The notes: generated by a model from the sequence alone, not told the origin. A stretch of DNA of 64,000 nucleotides from Faecalibacter rhinopitheci (GCF_015234135.1 NZ_JADGIK010000005.1:1-64000), one strand, 5' to 3'; numbered from the stretch's first letter, positions 37,477 through 46,994 are shown. Made by a program: numbers and translations.

Positions 37477-38469
37477 TTATTCTACGTCTAACTTATATTT
37501 TACGATGTCCATTCCAAAGTTTAACCCTTTGCTGTCCACCAATTCTTCTAACTCAGTAAGAGATTTCTTACCAAAGTTTCTGAATTTCATTAAGTCAGAT
37601 TTTGCGAAAGAAACTAATTCGCCTAAAGTTTCAACTTCAGCTGCTTTTAAACAATTCAATGCTCTTACTGATAAATCCATATCCACCAATTTAGTTTTTA
37701 ATAATTGGCGCATATGTAATGCTTCTTCATCATAAGTCTCACCAGATGCTACTTCTTCTGCTTCAAGAGTGATTCTTTCATCAGAGAATAACATGAAATG
37801 GTGAATTAAGATTTTAGCTGTTTCAGTTAAAGCATCTTGTGGAGTTATAGAACCATCCGTAGTGATTTCTAAAACTAATTTTTCATAATCAGTTTTTTGC
37901 TCAACACGGTAGTTTTCAATTGCATATTTTACATTCTTAATAGGAGTGTAAATTGAATCAATTGCTATAGTACCAATTGGCGCAGAAGCCTTTTTATTCT
38001 CTTCAGCTGGTACGTATCCTCTACCTTTCTCAATCGTGAAAGTGATTGTCAAATTCACTTTTGAATCTAAGTTAGCGATTACTAATTCAGGGTTTAAAAC
38101 TTGAAAACCAGAGATAAACTTCCCTAAATCACCTGCTGTTAATTGATCTTGCCCTGAGATAGTAGCAGTTACAGTTTCAGCATCTGATTCATCAATTTGT
38201 TTCTTAAAACGAACCTTTTTCAGATTTAAAATGATCTCTGTAACATCTTCCACTACCCCTGGAATTGTTGAAAATTCGTGCTCTACTCCTTCAACTTTGA
38301 TTGAAGTAATTGCGAAACCTTCTAATGAAGAAAGTAATACTCTACGAAGAGCATTTCCAACAGTAATCCCATATCCTGGCTCTAATGGACGGAATTCAAA
38401 TTGTCCAAAGTTAGAATCAGATTCTACTAAGATTACCTTGTCAGGTTTGATGAAATTTAAAATAGTCAT
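37477..38469 (-). CDS. rpoA: RNA polymerase alpha subunit
   Basis: A 330-residue alpha subunit. The N-terminal dimer domain ([18 protein letters not shown] near 34-51) and C-terminal DNA-binding domain ([20 protein letters not shown] near 271-290, then [12 protein letters not shown]) are both complete. Lies between rpsD (22 bases) and rplQ in the usual alpha-operon order. Confidence 0.98.
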   Translation of the reverse strand: MTILNFIKPDKVILVESDSNFGQFEFRPLEPGYGITVGNALRRVLLSSLEGFAITSIKVEGVEHEFSTIPGVVEDVTEIILNLKKVRFKKQIDESDAETVTATISGQDQLTAGDLGKFISGFQVLNPELVIANLDSKVNLTITFTIEKGRGYVPAEENKKASAPIGTIAIDSIYTPIKNVKYAIENYRVEQKTDYEKLVLEITTDGSITPQDALTETAKILIHHFMLFSDERITLEAEEVASGETYDEEALHMRQLLKTKLVDMDLSVRALNCLKAAEVETLGELVSFAKSDLMKFRNFGKKSLTELEELVDSKGLNFGMDIVKYKLDVE

Positions 38470-38491
38470 TTTATTAGTCTGATTTTAAGGT

Positions 38492-39094
38492 TTATTTAGA
38501 ATATAACTCGACGATTAATTGCTCTTTAATGTCTTCTGGAATTTGAACTCTTTCTGGAGTCTTTAAGAAAGTTCCTGAAGTTTGTTCGTTGTTCCATACT
38601 AACCAATCATATTCTCTACGAGAATTTAATGCGTTAGTAATAGGCGCTAAAGATTTAGATTTTTCTCTAACAGCAATAACATCACCAGCTTTTAATTGGT
38701 AAGATGGAATGTTTACTACTTCTCCGTTAACAGTAATATGTCTGTGAGAAACTAATTGACGAGCACCAGCACGAGAATTAGAAACTCCTAAACGGTATAC
38801 TACATTATCTAAACGAGATTCACATAATTGTAATAATACTTCACCTGTAATCCCTTTAGTAGCGTTAGCTTTTTTGTATAAGTTAGAAAATTGTTTTTCT
38901 AAAATACCGTAAGTATATTTTGCTTTTTGCTTTTCTGCTAATTGGATAGCATACTCAGATTTTTTAGCTCTTCTTTTGTTAGGTCCGTGTTGCCCTGGAG
39001 GATATTTCTTTTTCTCAAAAGATTTATCGTCTCCGAAAATTGGTTGACCAAATTTTCTTGCAATTTTTGTTTTAGGTCCTGTATATCTTGCCAT
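38492..39094 (-). CDS. rpsD: 30S ribosomal protein uS4
   Basis: Two hundred residues with the S4 RNA-binding domain ([20 protein letters not shown] near 90-109). The N-terminal zinc Cys set is absent, so this is the C- form. In many bacteria uS4 represses its own alpha operon; no such site was identified here. Confidence 0.97.
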   Translation of the reverse strand: MARYTGPKTKIARKFGQPIFGDDKSFEKKKYPPGQHGPNKRRAKKSEYAIQLAEKQKAKYTYGILEKQFSNLYKKANATKGITGEVLLQLCESRLDNVVYRLGVSNSRAGARQLVSHRHITVNGEVVNIPSYQLKAGDVIAVREKSKSLAPITNALNSRREYDWLVWNNEQTSGTFLKTPERVQIPEDIKEQLIVELYSK

Positions 39095-39133
39095 GATTTA
39101 TTCTATTAAAATTAATTGTTAATAAAGAAAAGA

Positions 39134-39523
39134 TTATACTCTTCTCTTTTTAGGAGGACGACATCCGTTGTGTGGTAATGGAGTTACATCAACGATTTCA
39201 GAAACTTCGATTCCACTATTATGGATAGTTCTGATCGCAGACTCACGTCCTTGCCCTGGTCCTTTAACAAATACTTTTACTCTTCTTAATCCAGCTTCGT
39301 AAGCAACTGTTGTAGCGTCTTGAGCAGCAACTTGAGCAGCGTAAGGCGTGTTCTTTTTAGAACCACGGAATCCCATTTTACCTGCTGAAGACCAAGAAAT
39401 TACTTCACCATTTTTATTAGTTAAAGTAATGATAACATTATTAAACGATGCTTGAATATGAGCTTGTCCAGTAGCCTCAACAACTACTTTTCTTTTCTTA
39501 ACTACTTTTTGATTTTTTGCCAT
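39134..39523 (-). CDS. rpsK: 30S ribosomal protein uS11
   Basis: A 129-residue uS11, with [18 protein letters not shown] near the N terminus and the C-terminal [11 protein letters not shown]. Forms the platform of the small subunit. Located 11 bases after rpsM. Confidence 0.98.
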   Translation of the reverse strand: MAKNQKVVKKRKVVVEATGQAHIQASFNNVIITLTNKNGEVISWSSAGKMGFRGSKKNTPYAAQVAAQDATTVAYEAGLRRVKVFVKGPGQGRESAIRTIHNSGIEVSEIVDVTPLPHNGCRPPKKRRV

Positions 39524-39534
39524 GATCCTATTTA

Positions 39535-39912
39535 TTATTTAGTGGCTTTTTTCTTGTTAGCAACTGTTTTCTTCTTACCTTTTCTTGTACGTGAGTTATT
39601 TTTAGTTCTTTGACCACGTAAAGGTAAACCAAGTCTGTGACGAATACCTCTTTGACATCCGATATCCATTAAACGTTTGATGTTTAATTGGATTTCTGAA
39701 CGTAATTCTCCTTCAACTTTAAAGTTGTCGTTGATTGACGCACGGATTGCATTGATCTCTTCGTCAGTCCATTCGCTAACTTTTTTATCTTCTGAGATGT
39801 TGTTCTCAGCTAAGATTGTAGAAGCTGTACTTCTACCGATACCGTAAATGTATGTAAGTCCGATTACCCCTCTTTTATTTTTAGGTAAATCTACACCTGA
39901 AATTCTTGCCAT
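39535..39912 (-). CDS. rpsM: 30S ribosomal protein uS13
   Basis: A 125-residue uS13 ([20 protein letters not shown] at the start, and [20 protein letters not shown] near the C terminus). A subunit-bridge protein of the small-subunit head. Located 12 bases after rpmJ. Confidence 0.98.
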   Translation of the reverse strand: MARISGVDLPKNKRGVIGLTYIYGIGRSTASTILAENNISEDKKVSEWTDEEINAIRASINDNFKVEGELRSEIQLNIKRLMDIGCQRGIRHRLGLPLRGQRTKNNSRTRKGKKKTVANKKKATK

Positions 39913-39924
39913 AATTCTAAATAA

Positions 39925-40041
39925 TTAACCTTGTCTTTGTTTAAACTTAGGATTCTTTTTGTTGATCACATACAGACGTCCTTTACGACGCACAATTTTA
40001 CAGTCGGCGCTTCTCTTTTTAATGGATGCTCTAATTTTCAT
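39925..40041 (-). CDS. rpmJ: 50S ribosomal protein bL36, zinc-free form
   Basis: Thirty-eight residues, beginning [19 protein letters not shown] and ending NPKFKQRQG. Of the zinc ligands C11, C14, C27 and H33 of the C+ form only C14 remains (S11, N27, F33), so zinc cannot be held in the usual way. Too short for a long-frame scan. It lies 82 bases after infA, the largest gap of this half-operon, with no promoter consensus that I can see in it. Confidence 0.95.
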   Translation of the reverse strand: MKIRASIKKRSADCKIVRRKGRLYVINKKNPKFKQRQG

Positions 40042-40123
40042 CTTTATAAATTTATCTATAATCCGATAGAACTAATATTACCTATTAATCCTATCTCCAG
40101 TCATTATTAAATATCTTAAATTA

Positions 40124-40339
40124 TTAGTAACGATATGAAATACGCCCTTTACTTAAATCATATGGAGACATTTCGATTTTCACCTTATCTCCTGGTAATA
40201 ATTTAATGTAGTGCATACGCATCTTACCAGAAATATTACATGTAACGACATGTCCATTTTCTAATTCAACACGGAACATTGCATTTGATAATGCTTCTGT
40301 AATTGTTCCGTCTTGTTCAATATGTTTTTGTTTAGCCAT
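40124..40339 (-). CDS. infA: translation initiation factor IF-1
   Basis: A 71-residue OB-fold factor ([20 protein letters not shown] near the start, then [18 protein letters not shown], ending GRISYRY). It blocks the A site during initiation. In the standard place after secY. Confidence 0.98.
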   Translation of the reverse strand: MAKQKHIEQDGTITEALSNAMFRVELENGHVVTCNISGKMRMHYIKLLPGDKVKIEMSPYDLSKGRISYRY

Positions 40340-40351
40340 TTTAATTTTAAA

Positions 40352-41725
40352 TTAAGCTATATCACTTGATGTTCTTCCTGACGACATTAATCCGTCATAA
40401 CGATGGTTCAGTAAATAAGTATTGATTTGCTGTACTGTATCAAGAATCACACCAACCATAATTAACATTGATGTACCTCCGAAGAACATAGCTAAATTTT
40501 GTTCAACACCTAATAATTTAACAATCGCTGGCAAAACAGCAAGCAAAGTTAATAAAATTGCTCCAGGTAACGTAATTTTTGATAAAATATCATCTAAAAA
40601 ATCTGCAGTTTCTTTACCAGGTCTAATTCCTGGGATGATTCCTCCATTTCGTTTTAGATCTTCAGCCATTTGATTTACAGGAATTGTAATTGCTGTATAG
40701 AAATAAGTAAAGATGATAATTAAAAATCCGAAGATTAAATTATACTCTAACGTAAATGGATCTGCCATTTTTGTAAAGAATTGTTTTATTACACTATCGT
40801 CCTCTAAAACATAACTTGCTAGTGTTCCTGGTAAAAACATAATTGCTTGTGCAAAGATAATAGGCATTACACCAGCAGCATTTACCTTTAAAGGAATATA
40901 AGAACGTACAGAATCTGTTACTGATCTCATATATGAACTACTTGATGTTTGTGCTCTTTTTACATATTGTACAGGTACTTTACGTACTGCTGCGACAATC
41001 ATAATACATAATGCAATTACAAGGATTAAACCTAACATCTCTAACAAAAAGATAATACCACCACTTGCATCTGTCTCAAATGCATTTAAAATAGCACGAG
41101 GTAAATCTGCTAAGATACCAACCATAATTAAGATTGAAATACCATTACCGATTCCCTTGTCTGTAATTTTTTCTCCCATCCACATCGAAAAGACTGTTCC
41201 TGTAATTAAAATGATTACTGAAGGAAACCAGAACCAAAAGTTCGATGGTGGAACTAAATAGAATGCATATGGTGATGCAGGATCAAATGGTAAAATCTGT
41301 GAAGTTACCAATGTAAGATAAGCTGGAGCTTGTACAAGACAAATTCCGATTGTTAACCAGCGAGTAATTTGATTTACTTTGTTTCTACCGCTTTCTCCTT
41401 CTTTTTGTAGTTTTTGAATGTAAGGAACCGCTAATCCCATTAATTGCACCACAATTGATGCAGAGATGTATGGCATTATTCCTAACGCCAAAACGGAAGC
41501 TCTACTAAAAGAACCTCCGGTAAAAGAGTTTAATAATCCTAAAATTCCAGAGTTTGCACTTGCTTGGTCTGCAACATAACGATTTACTTCGTTAATATCG
41601 ACACCTGGTAGCGGAATATAAGAACCTAATCTATAAACCAGAATTAAAAGAAAAGTTAAAAATAACTTTTCCTTTAATTCTTTTATGCTCCAGATATTTT
41701 TTATGGTCTGAATAAACCCTTTCAT
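40352..41725 (-). CDS. secY: protein translocase subunit SecY
   Basis: A 457-residue core of the SecYEG channel with ten membrane helices. The signatures IPLPGVDI (helix 1 to plug), LGIMPYISASIVVQL (helix 2) and GIIPGIRPG (loop) are all present. Located 13 bases after rplO, as in the spc operon of most bacteria. It works with FtsY (18.8 kb). Confidence 0.98.
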   Translation of the reverse strand: MKGFIQTIKNIWSIKELKEKLFLTFLLILVYRLGSYIPLPGVDINEVNRYVADQASANSGILGLLNSFTGGSFSRASVLALGIMPYISASIVVQLMGLAVPYIQKLQKEGESGRNKVNQITRWLTIGICLVQAPAYLTLVTSQILPFDPASPYAFYLVPPSNFWFWFPSVIILITGTVFSMWMGEKITDKGIGNGISILIMVGILADLPRAILNAFETDASGGIIFLLEMLGLILVIALCIMIVAAVRKVPVQYVKRAQTSSSSYMRSVTDSVRSYIPLKVNAAGVMPIIFAQAIMFLPGTLASYVLEDDSVIKQFFTKMADPFTLEYNLIFGFLIIIFTYFYTAITIPVNQMAEDLKRNGGIIPGIRPGKETADFLDDILSKITLPGAILLTLLAVLPAIVKLLGVEQNLAMFFGGTSMLIMVGVILDTVQQINTYLLNHRYDGLMSSGRTSSDIA

Positions 41726-41738
41726 CTATAAAAAAATA

Positions 41739-42197
41739 TTACTTAGCGTTAATTAATTCAACTTTACCTCCAACATTTTCAATAGCTGCTTGTGCAGTTT
41801 GAGTGAATTTGTCAGCTGTAATTGTAACTGTAGCTTTTAACTCACCACGACCTAAGATTTTAACTAAATCGTTTTTGTGAGCTAATCCTAACTGTACTAA
41901 AATTTCTTTGTTTAATGTATCCGTGATTTTGTTGTTATCAACTAATTCTTGGATAGTATCTAAATTGACTCCTTTATATTCAACACGGTTGATATTTTTG
42001 AAACCAAATTTTGGTAAACGTCTTTGTAAAGGCATCTGTCCACCCTCGAATCCGATTTTTCTTGAATAACCAGAACGAGATTTAGCACCTTTGTGTCCAC
42101 GACCTGCAGTCAAACCGTTTCCACTACCTTCACCTCTACCTTTACGGAATTTATTTTTTACTGAACCAGCAGCTGGTTTTAAATTACTTAAATTCAT
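41739..42197 (-). CDS. rplO: 50S ribosomal protein uL15
   Basis: A 152-residue uL15 with the Gly-rich basic N terminus ([20 protein letters not shown] near 20-39) that reaches into 23S rRNA and the globular C-terminal domain ending VELINAK. Located 24 bases after rpmD. Confidence 0.98.
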   Translation of the reverse strand: MNLSNLKPAAGSVKNKFRKGRGEGSGNGLTAGRGHKGAKSRSGYSRKIGFEGGQMPLQRRLPKFGFKNINRVEYKGVNLDTIQELVDNNKITDTLNKEILVQLGLAHKNDLVKILGRGELKATVTITADKFTQTAQAAIENVGGKVELINAK

Positions 42198-42221
42198 TTT
42201 TAATCTTTTAAAGGTTAGCGA

Positions 42222-42398
42222 TTAAGCTCTTTCTACTTGTACTAAATGTTGAATTTTACGGATCATCCCTTCAATTTGAGGAGTTGATTCATGTTCAACA
42301 ACTTGATTCATCTTTTTTAATCCTAAAGCTACTAAAGTTGCTTTTTGAGATTTATCACGATTGATAGCACTACGTGTTTGTTTTACTTTTACTTTCAT
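42222..42398 (-). CDS. rpmD: 50S ribosomal protein uL30
   Basis: Fifty-eight residues (MKVKVKQTRSAINRDKSQKA at the start, VEHESTPQIEGMIRKIQHLV towards the end), a small large-subunit protein. It is below the length cut-off of a standard scan but fills the gap between rpsE and rplO exactly, as expected in the spc order. Confidence 0.96.
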   Translation of the reverse strand: MKVKVKQTRSAINRDKSQKATLVALGLKKMNQVVEHESTPQIEGMIRKIQHLVQVERA

Positions 42399-42408
42399 GA
42401 TATTAATA

Positions 42409-42930
42409 TTAACCGTTAAACACTTTAGTTATAGAAATACCTCTTTGACGAGCGATAGTTTCTACTGAACGTAAGCTTAATAAAGCACGCATAGAAGCCT
42501 TAACTGCATTATGAGGGTTAGATGAACCTTTAGATTTAGATAATACATCTTTAATACCTACTGATTCTAATACTGCACGAACTGTACCACCAGCGATAAC
42601 TCCAGTACCTTTTGCAGCTGGTCTGATGAATACTTGCGCACCACCGAAACGAGCTTCTTGTTCATGAGGAATTGAATTTCCATTTAAAGGAATACGAACT
42701 AAGTTTTTCTTAGCATCTTCAATAGCTTTAGCAATTGCAGAAGCTACATCTTTAGATTTCCCTAAACCATAACCTACAACTCCATTTGCATCTCCTACAA
42801 CTACGATTGCAGAGAAACCAAATGCTCTACCTCCTTTTGTTACTTTAGTAACACGTTGTACTCCAACTAAACGGTCTTTTAAATCTAAACCTGTTGGTTT
42901 TACTCTTTCTACGTTTTTAAATCCTAACAT
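42409..42930 (-). CDS. rpsE: 30S ribosomal protein uS5
   Basis: A 173-residue uS5. The double-stranded-RNA-binding fold with [20 protein letters not shown] near 33-52 and the C-terminal domain with [18 protein letters not shown] are visible. It helps keep decoding accurate and unwinds mRNA at the entry site. Located 16 bases after rplR. Confidence 0.98.
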   Translation of the reverse strand: MLGFKNVERVKPTGLDLKDRLVGVQRVTKVTKGGRAFGFSAIVVVGDANGVVGYGLGKSKDVASAIAKAIEDAKKNLVRIPLNGNSIPHEQEARFGGAQVFIRPAAKGTGVIAGGTVRAVLESVGIKDVLSKSKGSSNPHNAVKASMRALLSLRSVETIARQRGISITKVFNG

Positions 42931-42946
42931 AATTTCTTTCTCTTTT

Positions 42947-43294
42947 TTAGAATTTTAATCCTCCTTCTCTAGCTCCATCAGCTAAAGCTTGAATTCTACC
43001 ATGATATACGAAACCGTTACGATCAAAAACTACAGTTTCAACTCCTTTAGCAATCGCTTTTGCAGCTAATGCTTTACCAACAGCTCCTGAGATTTCAGTT
43101 TTAGTTCCTTCGTACTTTTCTTCACGAGAAGATGCAGCAACGATAGTAACTCCTGAGTTATCATCAATGATTTGAGCGTAAATTTCTTTATTAGAACGGT
43201 AAACTGATAAACGTGGGTTTTCAGCAGTACCGAAAATATTACGACGTACGCGTCTTTTTATTTTTTGTCTTTTTTCAACTTTAGATAATGCCAT
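42947..43294 (-). CDS. rplR: 50S ribosomal protein uL18
   Basis: A 115-residue uL18 ([20 protein letters not shown] near 13-32, ending [13 protein letters not shown]). It binds 5S rRNA with uL5. Located 13 bases after rplF. Confidence 0.98.
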   Translation of the reverse strand: MALSKVEKRQKIKRRVRRNIFGTAENPRLSVYRSNKEIYAQIIDDNSGVTIVAASSREEKYEGTKTEISGAVGKALAAKAIAKGVETVVFDRNGFVYHGRIQALADGAREGGLKF

Positions 43295-43307
43295 TTTTCA
43301 ATGATTT

Positions 43308-43853
43308 TTATGCAGATTTACCTGCTTTTCTTCTAATAATTTCTCCTACAAACTTGATACCTTTTCCTTTGTAAGGTTCTGGTTTACGGAAACCTCTTAC
43401 TTTAGCTACAATCATACCTAATAATTGGTTGTCATGTGATGATAAAGTAATAATTGGATTTTTACCTTTTTCAGTTAAAGTTTCAACTTTTACTTCAGCA
43501 GGAATTTCCATTACGACATTGTGAGAGAAACCTAATGACATATCTAATCTTTGTCCTTGGTTTGATGCTCTATAACCAACACCTACTAATTCTAATTGTT
43601 TTTTGAAACCTTCAGTTACACCGATAATCATGTTATTGATTAACGCACGGTATAAACCATGTAAAGCTCTGTTTTCTTTAGAATCATCTGGACGAACAAC
43701 TGTTAAAACTCCTTCTTCGATAGTAATATCAAAACCTTCTTTTACAGTTTGAACTAACGTTACATTGTTACCTTTAACAGTTACAACGTTATCTTTAAAT
43801 TCAACTGTAGCAGTAGCTGGTACATTGATGCTTGCTTTTCCTATTCTTGACAT
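43308..43853 (-). CDS. rplF: 50S ribosomal protein uL6
   Basis: A 181-residue uL6 made of two similar domains, with the C-terminal signature PEPYKGKGIKFVGE near 157-170. Located 19 bases after rpsH. Confidence 0.98.
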   Translation of the reverse strand: MSRIGKASINVPATATVEFKDNVVTVKGNNVTLVQTVKEGFDITIEEGVLTVVRPDDSKENRALHGLYRALINNMIIGVTEGFKKQLELVGVGYRASNQGQRLDMSLGFSHNVVMEIPAEVKVETLTEKGKNPIITLSSHDNQLLGMIVAKVRGFRKPEPYKGKGIKFVGEIIRRKAGKSA

Positions 43854-43872
43854 AATTACTTGCTTTTAAATA

Positions 43873-44274
43873 TTAGTAAACAAAACATAAAACCTCACCA
43901 CCAACATTCTCTTGACGAGCTTGTTTCTCAGTCATCACACCTTTAGAAGTAGAGATGATAGCGATACCTAAACCGTTTAATACACGAGGTAATTCTTTAG
44001 ATCCTGCATATTGACGTAAACCTGGAGTTGAAGCTCTTTTGATTTTACGGATAGCTGGTTCTTTAGTTACTTTGTCGTACTTTAAAGCAATTTTGATTGT
44101 ACCTTGAGGTTGATCTTGTCCTTCAAATTTGTAGTTTAAGATGTAACCTTGTTCAAATAAGATCTTAGTGATCTCTTTTTTGATTTTTGATGCAGGGATT
44201 TCCACAACTTTGTGTCCCGCCATCATTGCATTTCTAACGCGAGTTAGAAAATCTGAAATTGGATCTGTATACAT
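43873..44274 (-). CDS. rpsH: 30S ribosomal protein uS8
   Basis: A 133-residue uS8 starting [20 protein letters not shown] and ending [10 protein letters not shown] longer frame opens at 44343 but its first 23 codons lie inside the promoter and leader hairpin, so the ATG at 44274 is right. Normally it follows rpsN in the spc operon; here rpsN is 4 kb away behind a thiamine cluster, and rpsH is the first gene of a new operon with its own promoter at 44352-44380. In Escherichia coli uS8 represses spc translation at rplE; whether it controls its own leader here is open. Confidence 0.97.
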   Translation of the reverse strand: MYTDPISDFLTRVRNAMMAGHKVVEIPASKIKKEITKILFEQGYILNYKFEGQDQPQGTIKIALKYDKVTKEPAIRKIKRASTPGLRQYAGSKELPRVLNGLGIAIISTSKGVMTEKQARQENVGGEVLCFVY

Positions 44275-44290
44275 AAATAATTCTATAGTA

Positions 44291-44350
44291 TAGGGAGTTA
44301 CCCTACTTTTAAAATTAAAATTTAACCAAAATGCACTATGCATTTGGGTT
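44291..44350 (-). promoter_or_regulatory. rpsH operon 5' leader with two hairpins
   Basis: Just downstream of the promoter, a 12-base stem with one mismatch (44324-44335 with 44339-44350) closes on a 3-base loop. A second, shorter stem TAGGG/CCCTA (44291-44295 and 44301-44305) follows near the start codon. The first may be an RNA hairpin at the 5' end of the transcript or a DNA operator. No ribosome-binding-site interaction can be shown. Confidence 0.5.
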
Positions 44351-44351
44351 G

Positions 44352-44380
44352 CAAATATATTGCATATTTTTTAATTACAA
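44352..44380 (-). promoter_or_regulatory. promoter of the rpsH-rplQ operon
   Basis: Minus strand TTG (44380-44378), spacer of exactly 18, -7 box TATATTTG (44359-44352). This is the best consensus promoter in the window. It replaces read-through from the S10 operon, which is cut off by the thiamine cluster. The transcript would start near 44347. Confidence 0.8.
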
Positions 44381-44549
44381 ACAATTAATCTCAATAATTT
44401 ATTTTTAATCATTTTAGAATTAGGGATTAAGGTAAAACAGCCTATCGTAAAAATATATTTTTGAGAAATTAAGCATCAAAAACTACTTTTATAAACCATT
44501 CATCAAATTAATAAAATGAAAAAATAGCGTAATGTTGAAACTATTTATA

Positions 44550-44557
44550 TAAATTTG
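44550..44557 (+). promoter_or_regulatory. -7 box of the thiamine operon
   Basis: TAAATTTG on the plus strand matches TAnnTTTG and would start RNA at about 44562, exactly at the 5' end of the TPP aptamer. The nearest TTG (44535-44537) is only 12 bases upstream, so the -33 element is poor. Confidence 0.5.
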
Positions 44558-44559
44558 AT

Positions 44560-44640
44560 TTGGCTTTAGGGGTATTCTAAAAAGAATTGAGACAGTCCCT
44601 TTGAACCTGATACGGTTAACACCGACGTAGGGAAAAGCAA
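44560..44640 (+). ncRNA. TPP riboswitch (THI element)
   Basis: The conserved THI-box cores are present: TAGGGGT near 44567-44573, TTGAGAC at 44587-44593, CCCTTTGAACCTGATACGG at 44598-44616 and the closing CGACGTAGGGAAAAGCA to 44639. P1 can form between TTGGCTT (44560-44566) and AAGCAA (44635-44640). It binds thiamine diphosphate and lowers expression of the thi genes. It lies directly upstream of thiM, as is common. Confidence 0.93.
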
Positions 44641-44645
44641 TATTT

Positions 44646-44734
44646 ATGCAATTATTGATATAATTGTATGCTTTAATTTCAAAGAAAAATCCTCTTCAGC
44701 CATTAATTGTTTTATCATAATTATCAATTAATGG
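44646..44734 (+). promoter_or_regulatory. putative riboswitch expression platform sequestering the thiM start codon
   Basis: A perfect 10-base inverted repeat, CCATTAATTG (44700-44709) and CAATTAATGG (44725-44734), encloses a 15-base loop, and its 3' arm contains the thiM ATG (44731-44733). Upstream, CAATTAT/ATAATTG (44649-44655 and 44660-44666) forms another hairpin whose 5' arm can pair instead with TAATTG of 44704-44709. The two structures are therefore mutually exclusive, as needed for a translational switch. No U run follows, so transcription termination is unlikely. Confidence 0.6.
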
Positions 44735-45534
44735 AAAATCAAATCATTCAAAATTTACAGGCTGTACGAAAAAAAAATCCGCTCGTACACAACATTACCA
44801 ACTTTGTGGTTATGAACAATACAGCAAACGCACTTTTAGCAATTGGTGCATCTCCTGTTATGATTCATGCGCATAAAGAAATAGAAACTATTGTCGAAAT
44901 CTCCAATTCTTTGGTCATCAATATCGGAACTGCAGATGATTATTGGGCAGAAAGTATGTTGATCGCTGCTAAAAAAGCGAATCAAATTAATAAACCTTGG
45001 ATTTTAGATCCTGTTGGTGCTGGTATTTCAACTTTCAGAAATGATTTACTAAAAGAATTGTTGACTTATCAACCAACTGTTATACGAGGAAATGCTTCCG
45101 AGATTATGGCTTTAGATTCTTTCAGTCATATTCAAGGAAAAGGAGTCGATAGTTCGCATCAAAGTAATCAAGCATTGCAAGCTGCACAAAATTTGAATCA
45201 AAAATTTGATTCTATTATATGTATATCTGGCGCATCTGATTTTGTAGTTGACAATCATCAAATCGTAGAAATAAAAAATGGACACGAAATGATGACAAAA
45301 GTTACAGGTTTGGGTTGTTCGGCTACAGCTATTATTGGTGCTTTTATTGGTCTTAATGAAAATGCTTTTCTAGAAACAATCAGTGGTATGTCAATTTTTA
45401 GTTTGGCTGGAGAATTAGCGCAACAAAAAAGTAACGGACCTGGGAGCTTACAGATGAATTTGTATGATATTCTATATAATTTATCAGAAGAAGAAATTCG
45501 TTCACATTTGAGAATCTCTGTTTATGAAAATTAA
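44731..45534 (+). CDS. thiM: hydroxyethylthiazole kinase
   Basis: A 267-residue ribokinase-like enzyme that phosphorylates 4-methyl-5-(2-hydroxyethyl)thiazole for thiamine salvage. Family segments: NPLVHNITNFVVMNNTANAL near 17-36, WILDPVGAG near 90-98 and the anion hole VTGLGCSATAIIGAF near 191-205 with catalytic Cys. A TTG eight codons upstream lies inside the sequestering hairpin and is rejected. First gene after the TPP riboswitch; overlaps thiE by 11 bases. Confidence 0.95.
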   Translation: MENQIIQNLQAVRKKNPLVHNITNFVVMNNTANALLAIGASPVMIHAHKEIETIVEISNSLVINIGTADDYWAESMLIAAKKANQINKPWILDPVGAGISTFRNDLLKELLTYQPTVIRGNASEIMALDSFSHIQGKGVDSSHQSNQALQAAQNLNQKFDSIICISGASDFVVDNHQIVEIKNGHEMMTKVTGLGCSATAIIGAFIGLNENAFLETISGMSIFSLAGELAQQKSNGPGSLQMNLYDILYNLSEEEIRSHLRISVYEN

Positions 45535-46183
45535 TCCAGTTTTTCCTTATCCGTTATATTTAGTCATTTCAGAAAAAGATTGCATTCATCATCATTGGTT
45601 AGATATTGCGGAACAAGCAATTTTAGGTGGAGTTGACATCATTCAACTAAGAGAAAAAGATTGTACAACCAAAGAATATATCGCGAAAGCAACTGAACTA
45701 AAAAAAATTACAGATCATTACTCAATTCCATTGATTATCAATGATTCGTTAGAAGTTGCGACTACTGTTAATTCTTGGGGAATACATGTAGGAAGAACAG
45801 ATATTTCACCGTCCGAAATTATCAATCATCCAGACTCTCCAAAAAATATTGGTTGGTCGTTAGAAGTGATTGAGCAATTAAATGAAAATGAAATGCAATT
45901 TGTACATCATTTAGGTGTTAGTCCTATTTTCTCTACTCCAACCAAAACCAATACAATTTCTGAATGGGGTTATGAAGGATTACAAAATTTGAAACCAGAA
46001 ACTTCCAAACCTTTGATCACAATTGGAGGAATTAATGAAAATAATATTGCCAAAATTGTACAAGCTGGTGCAGATAGTGTTGCTATTGTTTCTGCCATTT
46101 GCGGAAGTAGTAATCCTAAAAGATCAGCACAAATTTTAAAACAAATTATCAATCACAATGAATACAATCCGAAAACCATATAG
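45524..46183 (+). CDS. thiE: thiamine phosphate synthase
   Basis: A 219-residue TIM-barrel enzyme that joins hydroxymethylpyrimidine diphosphate and thiazole phosphate. Motifs: GGVDIIQLREKD near 35-46 (pyrophosphate loop), LIINDSLEVA near 79-88, WGIHVGRTD near 92-100 and LITIGGINENN near 164-174. It overlaps thiM by 11 and thiD by 26 bases, so the cluster is translationally packed. Confidence 0.95.
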   Translation: MKINPVFPYPLYLVISEKDCIHHHWLDIAEQAILGGVDIIQLREKDCTTKEYIAKATELKKITDHYSIPLIINDSLEVATTVNSWGIHVGRTDISPSEIINHPDSPKNIGWSLEVIEQLNENEMQFVHHLGVSPIFSTPTKTNTISEWGYEGLQNLKPETSKPLITIGGINENNIAKIVQAGADSVAIVSAICGSSNPKRSAQILKQIINHNEYNPKTI

Positions 46184-46994
46184 TGTTTTAACCATTGCAG
46201 GTTTTGATGGAAGTGGCGGCGCAGGTATACAAGCTGACACCAAAACAATTTCCGCGCATGGTTGCTATGCAACAAATGTGTTGACAGCTTTACCAATTCA
46301 AAATACACAAGGCGTAAAAAATATTTACGAAATCCCAACCGAAGCTATTCGAGAACAAATTCAGTCTATTTTAGAAGATATTTATCCTGATGCAATAAAA
46401 ATTGGAATGGTTCATAGTGTCGAGTTAGTGAATATTATCTCGGAAGAACTTAAAGATTATAAGAATCCGATTGTTTACGATCCTGTAATGGTTGCGACAA
46501 GTGGACATCGATTAATCAAAAAAGAAACTATTGCAGCATGTGTTGAAAAACTTTTTCCTTTGGCAACACTTATTACACCAAATCTTGATGAAGCAAGTGT
46601 GTTGGTTAATCATAAAATAGATTCGACTGATTTGATGATTTCTTATGGAAAAAAAATTATGGATTTAGGTTGTCAAAATCTTTTATTGAAAGGAGGGCAT
46701 TTGGAGCAAGAAGAAATAGTGAGTTATTTATTTCAAAAAAATCAATCTGTCCAAAGTTATACTTCGCAAAAAATAGCGACCAAAAATACGCACGGTTCTG
46801 GTTGCTCTTTATCTTCTGCAATTGCAAGTAATTTAGCATTAGGATTTCCACTTTCAGAAAGTGTAGAATTGGCACAAAAATATATTGAGCAAGCAATTTT
46901 AGGAAGCAAAGACTTAACAATTGGCAAAGGAAATGGACCTTTAAATCATTTATTCAATCCTCAAAAATTAAAAACATATGACATTCACAACTAA
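46158..46994 (+). CDS. thiD: bifunctional hydroxymethylpyrimidine kinase / phosphomethylpyrimidine kinase
   Basis: A 278-residue ribokinase-fold enzyme that phosphorylates HMP twice. It opens with VLTIAGFDGSGGAGIQADTK and has the catalytic anion hole KNTHGSGCSLSSAIASN near 211-227 and VYDPVMVATSG near 110-120. Overlaps thiE by 26 and tenA by 17 bases. Confidence 0.95.
   Translation: MNTIRKPYSVLTIAGFDGSGGAGIQADTKTISAHGCYATNVLTALPIQNTQGVKNIYEIPTEAIREQIQSILEDIYPDAIKIGMVHSVELVNIISEELKDYKNPIVYDPVMVATSGHRLIKKETIAACVEKLFPLATLITPNLDEASVLVNHKIDSTDLMISYGKKIMDLGCQNLLLKGGHLEQEEIVSYLFQKNQSVQSYTSQKIATKNTHGSGCSLSSAIASNLALGFPLSESVELAQKYIEQAILGSKDLTIGKGNGPLNHLFNPQKLKTYDIHN

Noticed and set aside
44275-44343. 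N-terminal extension of uS8 from an ATG at 44343
   Set aside because: uS8 begins MYTDPI at 44274. The extension covers the leader hairpin and would start at the transcription start.
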